Part shown: in pieces, positions 14,555 to 15,741 of the stretch
How the letters are laid out: each line of letters begins with the position of its first letter
Position numbering within the stretch: the first letter of the stretch is position 1
Assembly (NCBI RefSeq): GCF_946478835.1
Contig: NZ_CAMLDV010000079.1
Span: forward strand, 1 to 15,741
DNA length: 15,741 nucleotides
Source: an uncultured Bdellovibrio sp.
GTDB lineage: Bacteria; Bdellovibrionota; Bdellovibrionia; Bdellovibrionales; Bdellovibrionaceae
Direction of reading: 5' to 3'
Position numbers and translations under genes: made by a program
The notes under the pieces: generated by a model
What the model saw: only the letters and a program-made list of their open reading frames with translations
What the model was told of the DNA's origin: nothing
Database searches by the model: none

Positions 14555-15487
14555 ATGGAATACAAACCACTCAGCGGACGTGAGTTTCCCCGATTTTCTG
14601 CGATTAAAACTTTCTTCAGATTGCCTTACGTTGCAATAGACGCAGACTACGAGGTCGGCATTTTCGGAATCCCTTACGATGGAGGAGTTTCCTATCGTCC
14701 CGGCGGGCGTTTTGCTCCCGCTAAAGTGCGCGACGTTTCAAGTCTAGGTCGTGGTTTCCATATGACCCGCATGGAAAACTTCTTTGAAAAACTCAAAGTG
14801 GCTGATATCGGCGATTGTCCCACGGTGCCCATTGATCAACACCAAACTTACGAACGCATCGAAAAATTCGTGGGTGAAGTTTTAAATCACAATAAAAGAT
14901 TTCTAGCGGTGGGCGGGGATCACTCGACAACATTGCCGGTTCTGCGTGCTCTTCGCAAAAAATACGGAAAGCCTTTGGCGTTTGTTCACTTCGATGCGCA
15001 TTTGGATACTTATCCGGCGGCATGGGGGCAAGAATACCATCACGGCGCTTTTGCTCGTCACGCGGTGGAAGAAGGTTTGGTTGATCCTAAAAAAATGGTG
15101 CAAATCGGAATCCGCGGTCCTTTGGCTGGCGGAGATGATTTGGATTTCGTGAACAAACACGGCATTCGTGTGATCACAGTCGACGAGATTCGCAATCAAC
15201 CGATTACAGAGTTTTTAAAAACACTTCCGAAGTTTGACGACACACCGACATACATCAGTTACGACATCGACAATCTTGATCCAAGCTGTGCGCCAGGCAC
15301 AGGAACTCCAGTTCCCGGCGGCCTGACCACTTACGAAGTGCAAAGAATCTTCCGCGCTTTTCAAATTCCAAACTTGGTCGGAGGAGACGTTGTGGAGATT
15401 TCCCCACCGTTTGATCACGCCGACATCACAGCGCTCGCCGGAATGGATGCGCTCTTTGAAATGCTTCACTTATTTAAGAAAAAATAA
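14555..15487 (+). CDS. speB: Ureohydrolase of the arginase/agmatinase family, probable agmatinase
   Basis: A binuclear manganese hydrolase of guanidino compounds; agmatinase gives putrescine and urea. 310 residues, normal length. The metal motifs are complete: GGDHS (120-124, His123), FDAHLDTY (146-153, Asp147, His149, Asp151) and SYDIDNLDPSCAPGTGTP (235-252, Asp237, Asp239). YHHGAFARHAVEEGLVD and MVQIGIRG resemble agmatinases more than arginases, but guanidinobutyrase or another guanidino-acid hydrolase cannot be excluded, so the symbol is provisional. GAGGAG lies 6-7 bases before the ATG. It is divergent from mutY with only 38 bp between the start codons and ends in a terminator shared with the convergent gene at the right edge. 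Confidence 0.85.
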   Translation: MEYKPLSGREFPRFSAIKTFFRLPYVAIDADYEVGIFGIPYDGGVSYRPGGRFAPAKVRDVSSLGRGFHMTRMENFFEKLKVADIGDCPTVPIDQHQTYERIEKFVGEVLNHNKRFLAVGGDHSTTLPVLRALRKKYGKPLAFVHFDAHLDTYPAAWGQEYHHGAFARHAVEEGLVDPKKMVQIGIRGPLAGGDDLDFVNKHGIRVITVDEIRNQPITEFLKTLPKFDDTPTYISYDIDNLDPSCAPGTGTPVPGGLTTYEVQRIFRAFQIPNLVGGDVVEISPPFDHADITALAGMDALFEMLHLFKKK

Positions 15488-15520
15488 AAAGAAGGAGAGG
15501 GAGACCTCTCCTTTTTAGTT
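15488..15520. terminator. Bidirectional hairpin terminator
   Basis: AAGGAGAGG (15492-15500) pairs perfectly with CCTCTCCTT (15505-15513) around a GAGA loop. It is flanked by A-rich sequence on the left and TTTT on the right, so it works as an intrinsic terminator in either direction. It begins right after the ureohydrolase stop and touches the stop codon (15515-15517) of the minus-strand gene. Confidence 0.85.
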
Positions 15521-15741
15521 TCTTTCGCCGTGGGAAATAACGAGGATTTGAGAGGTCTTTTCGTTGATGGCAATAAAACTAATAGCATCGACACTCGGAT
15601 ACCAATAAGTGTGGGGATCGACCCAGAAGTCGCGCAGACCGTCTTTTAGTTTTAAAAGTTCCCATTGATTCTTTGCTTTTAAGCGACGAAGAACTTCGAT
15701 GTCATCGGGGTTTTGATAGCGATAGATTTGCGCATCCATCG
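15515..15741 (-). CDS. Small unrecognised protein, possibly cut at its N-terminus
   Basis: At least 74 residues read leftwards from the right edge. An ATG at 15739 is present, but only two bases are visible upstream, so the true start may lie outside the window. The sequence is rich in Asp, Lys, Trp and Tyr, with YWYPSVDAISFIAINEK near the C-terminus, and ends in SHGERN. There is no signal peptide or membrane segment in the visible part. I do not recognise the family. It is supported as a real gene by its position directly in front of a perfect terminator and by the lack of any competing frame. Confidence 0.6.
   Translation of the reverse strand, partial: MDAQIYRYQNPDDIEVLRRLKAKNQWELLKLKDGLRDFWVDPHTYWYPSVDAISFIAINEKTSQILVISHGERN

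Noticed and set aside
1..15741. Mobile element, genomic island, CRISPR or tRNA
   Set aside because: No transposase, integrase, long terminal repeats, regularly spaced repeats or tRNA-like cloverleaf was seen; gene packing and codon use look uniform.

Overview
The window is a dense, uninterrupted stretch of bacterial chromosome with no RNA genes, insertion sequences, prophage or CRISPR. It resembles a Bdellovibrio-type (Bdellovibrionota, formerly Deltaproteobacteria) genome. This rests on a moderate G+C content judged by eye, a ferrochelatase with an internal cysteine cluster as described for Myxococcus-like bacteria, a HemC protein carrying a HemD-like tail, a zinc-free type HemB, and very tight gene packing. 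The genus is an inference from gene content, not a database match.

Left part (1 to 9561, minus strand): one apparent operon of nine genes reading leftwards, hemA, hemC(D), hemL, sensor kinase, response regulator, hemE, hemN, hemG/hemY-type oxidase, hemH. Neighbours overlap by 4 to 13 bases or lie 2 bases apart. hemH runs off the left edge. hemB reads divergently from a 102-bp intergenic region. Together these genes encode every step from glutamyl-tRNA to protohaem by the C5 pathway: GluTR (hemA), GSAM (hemL), PBG synthase (hemB), HMB synthase plus probable uroporphyrinogen III synthase (hemCD), uroporphyrinogen decarboxylase (hemE), oxygen-independent coproporphyrinogen dehydrogenase (hemN), protoporphyrinogen oxidase (hemG/hemY type) and ferrochelatase (hemH). 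A histidine kinase and an OmpR/PhoB-family regulator lie in the middle of the operon.

The most interesting signal is in the hemA-hemB intergenic region. Four copies of the pentamer TNTCA occur at exact 11-bp spacing (9575, 9586, 9597, 9608). This is the architecture of a Pho-box/OmpR-type operator, and it lies between the two haem transcription units, one of which encodes such a regulator. The proposal to test is a haem-locus two-component switch acting on its own divergent promoter.

Right part: after hemB comes a cytoplasmic NamZ/DUF1343 (GH171) family protein (10729-11922, +). It converges on a three-gene minus-strand operon: mutY, a TolB-like beta-propeller lipoprotein and a small secreted protein (11939-14516). 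An arginase/agmatinase-family ureohydrolase (14555-15487, +) diverges from mutY and converges on a small unrecognised gene at the right edge. Both convergent junctions carry hairpins that look like bidirectional terminators. No gap between genes exceeds about 105 bases.
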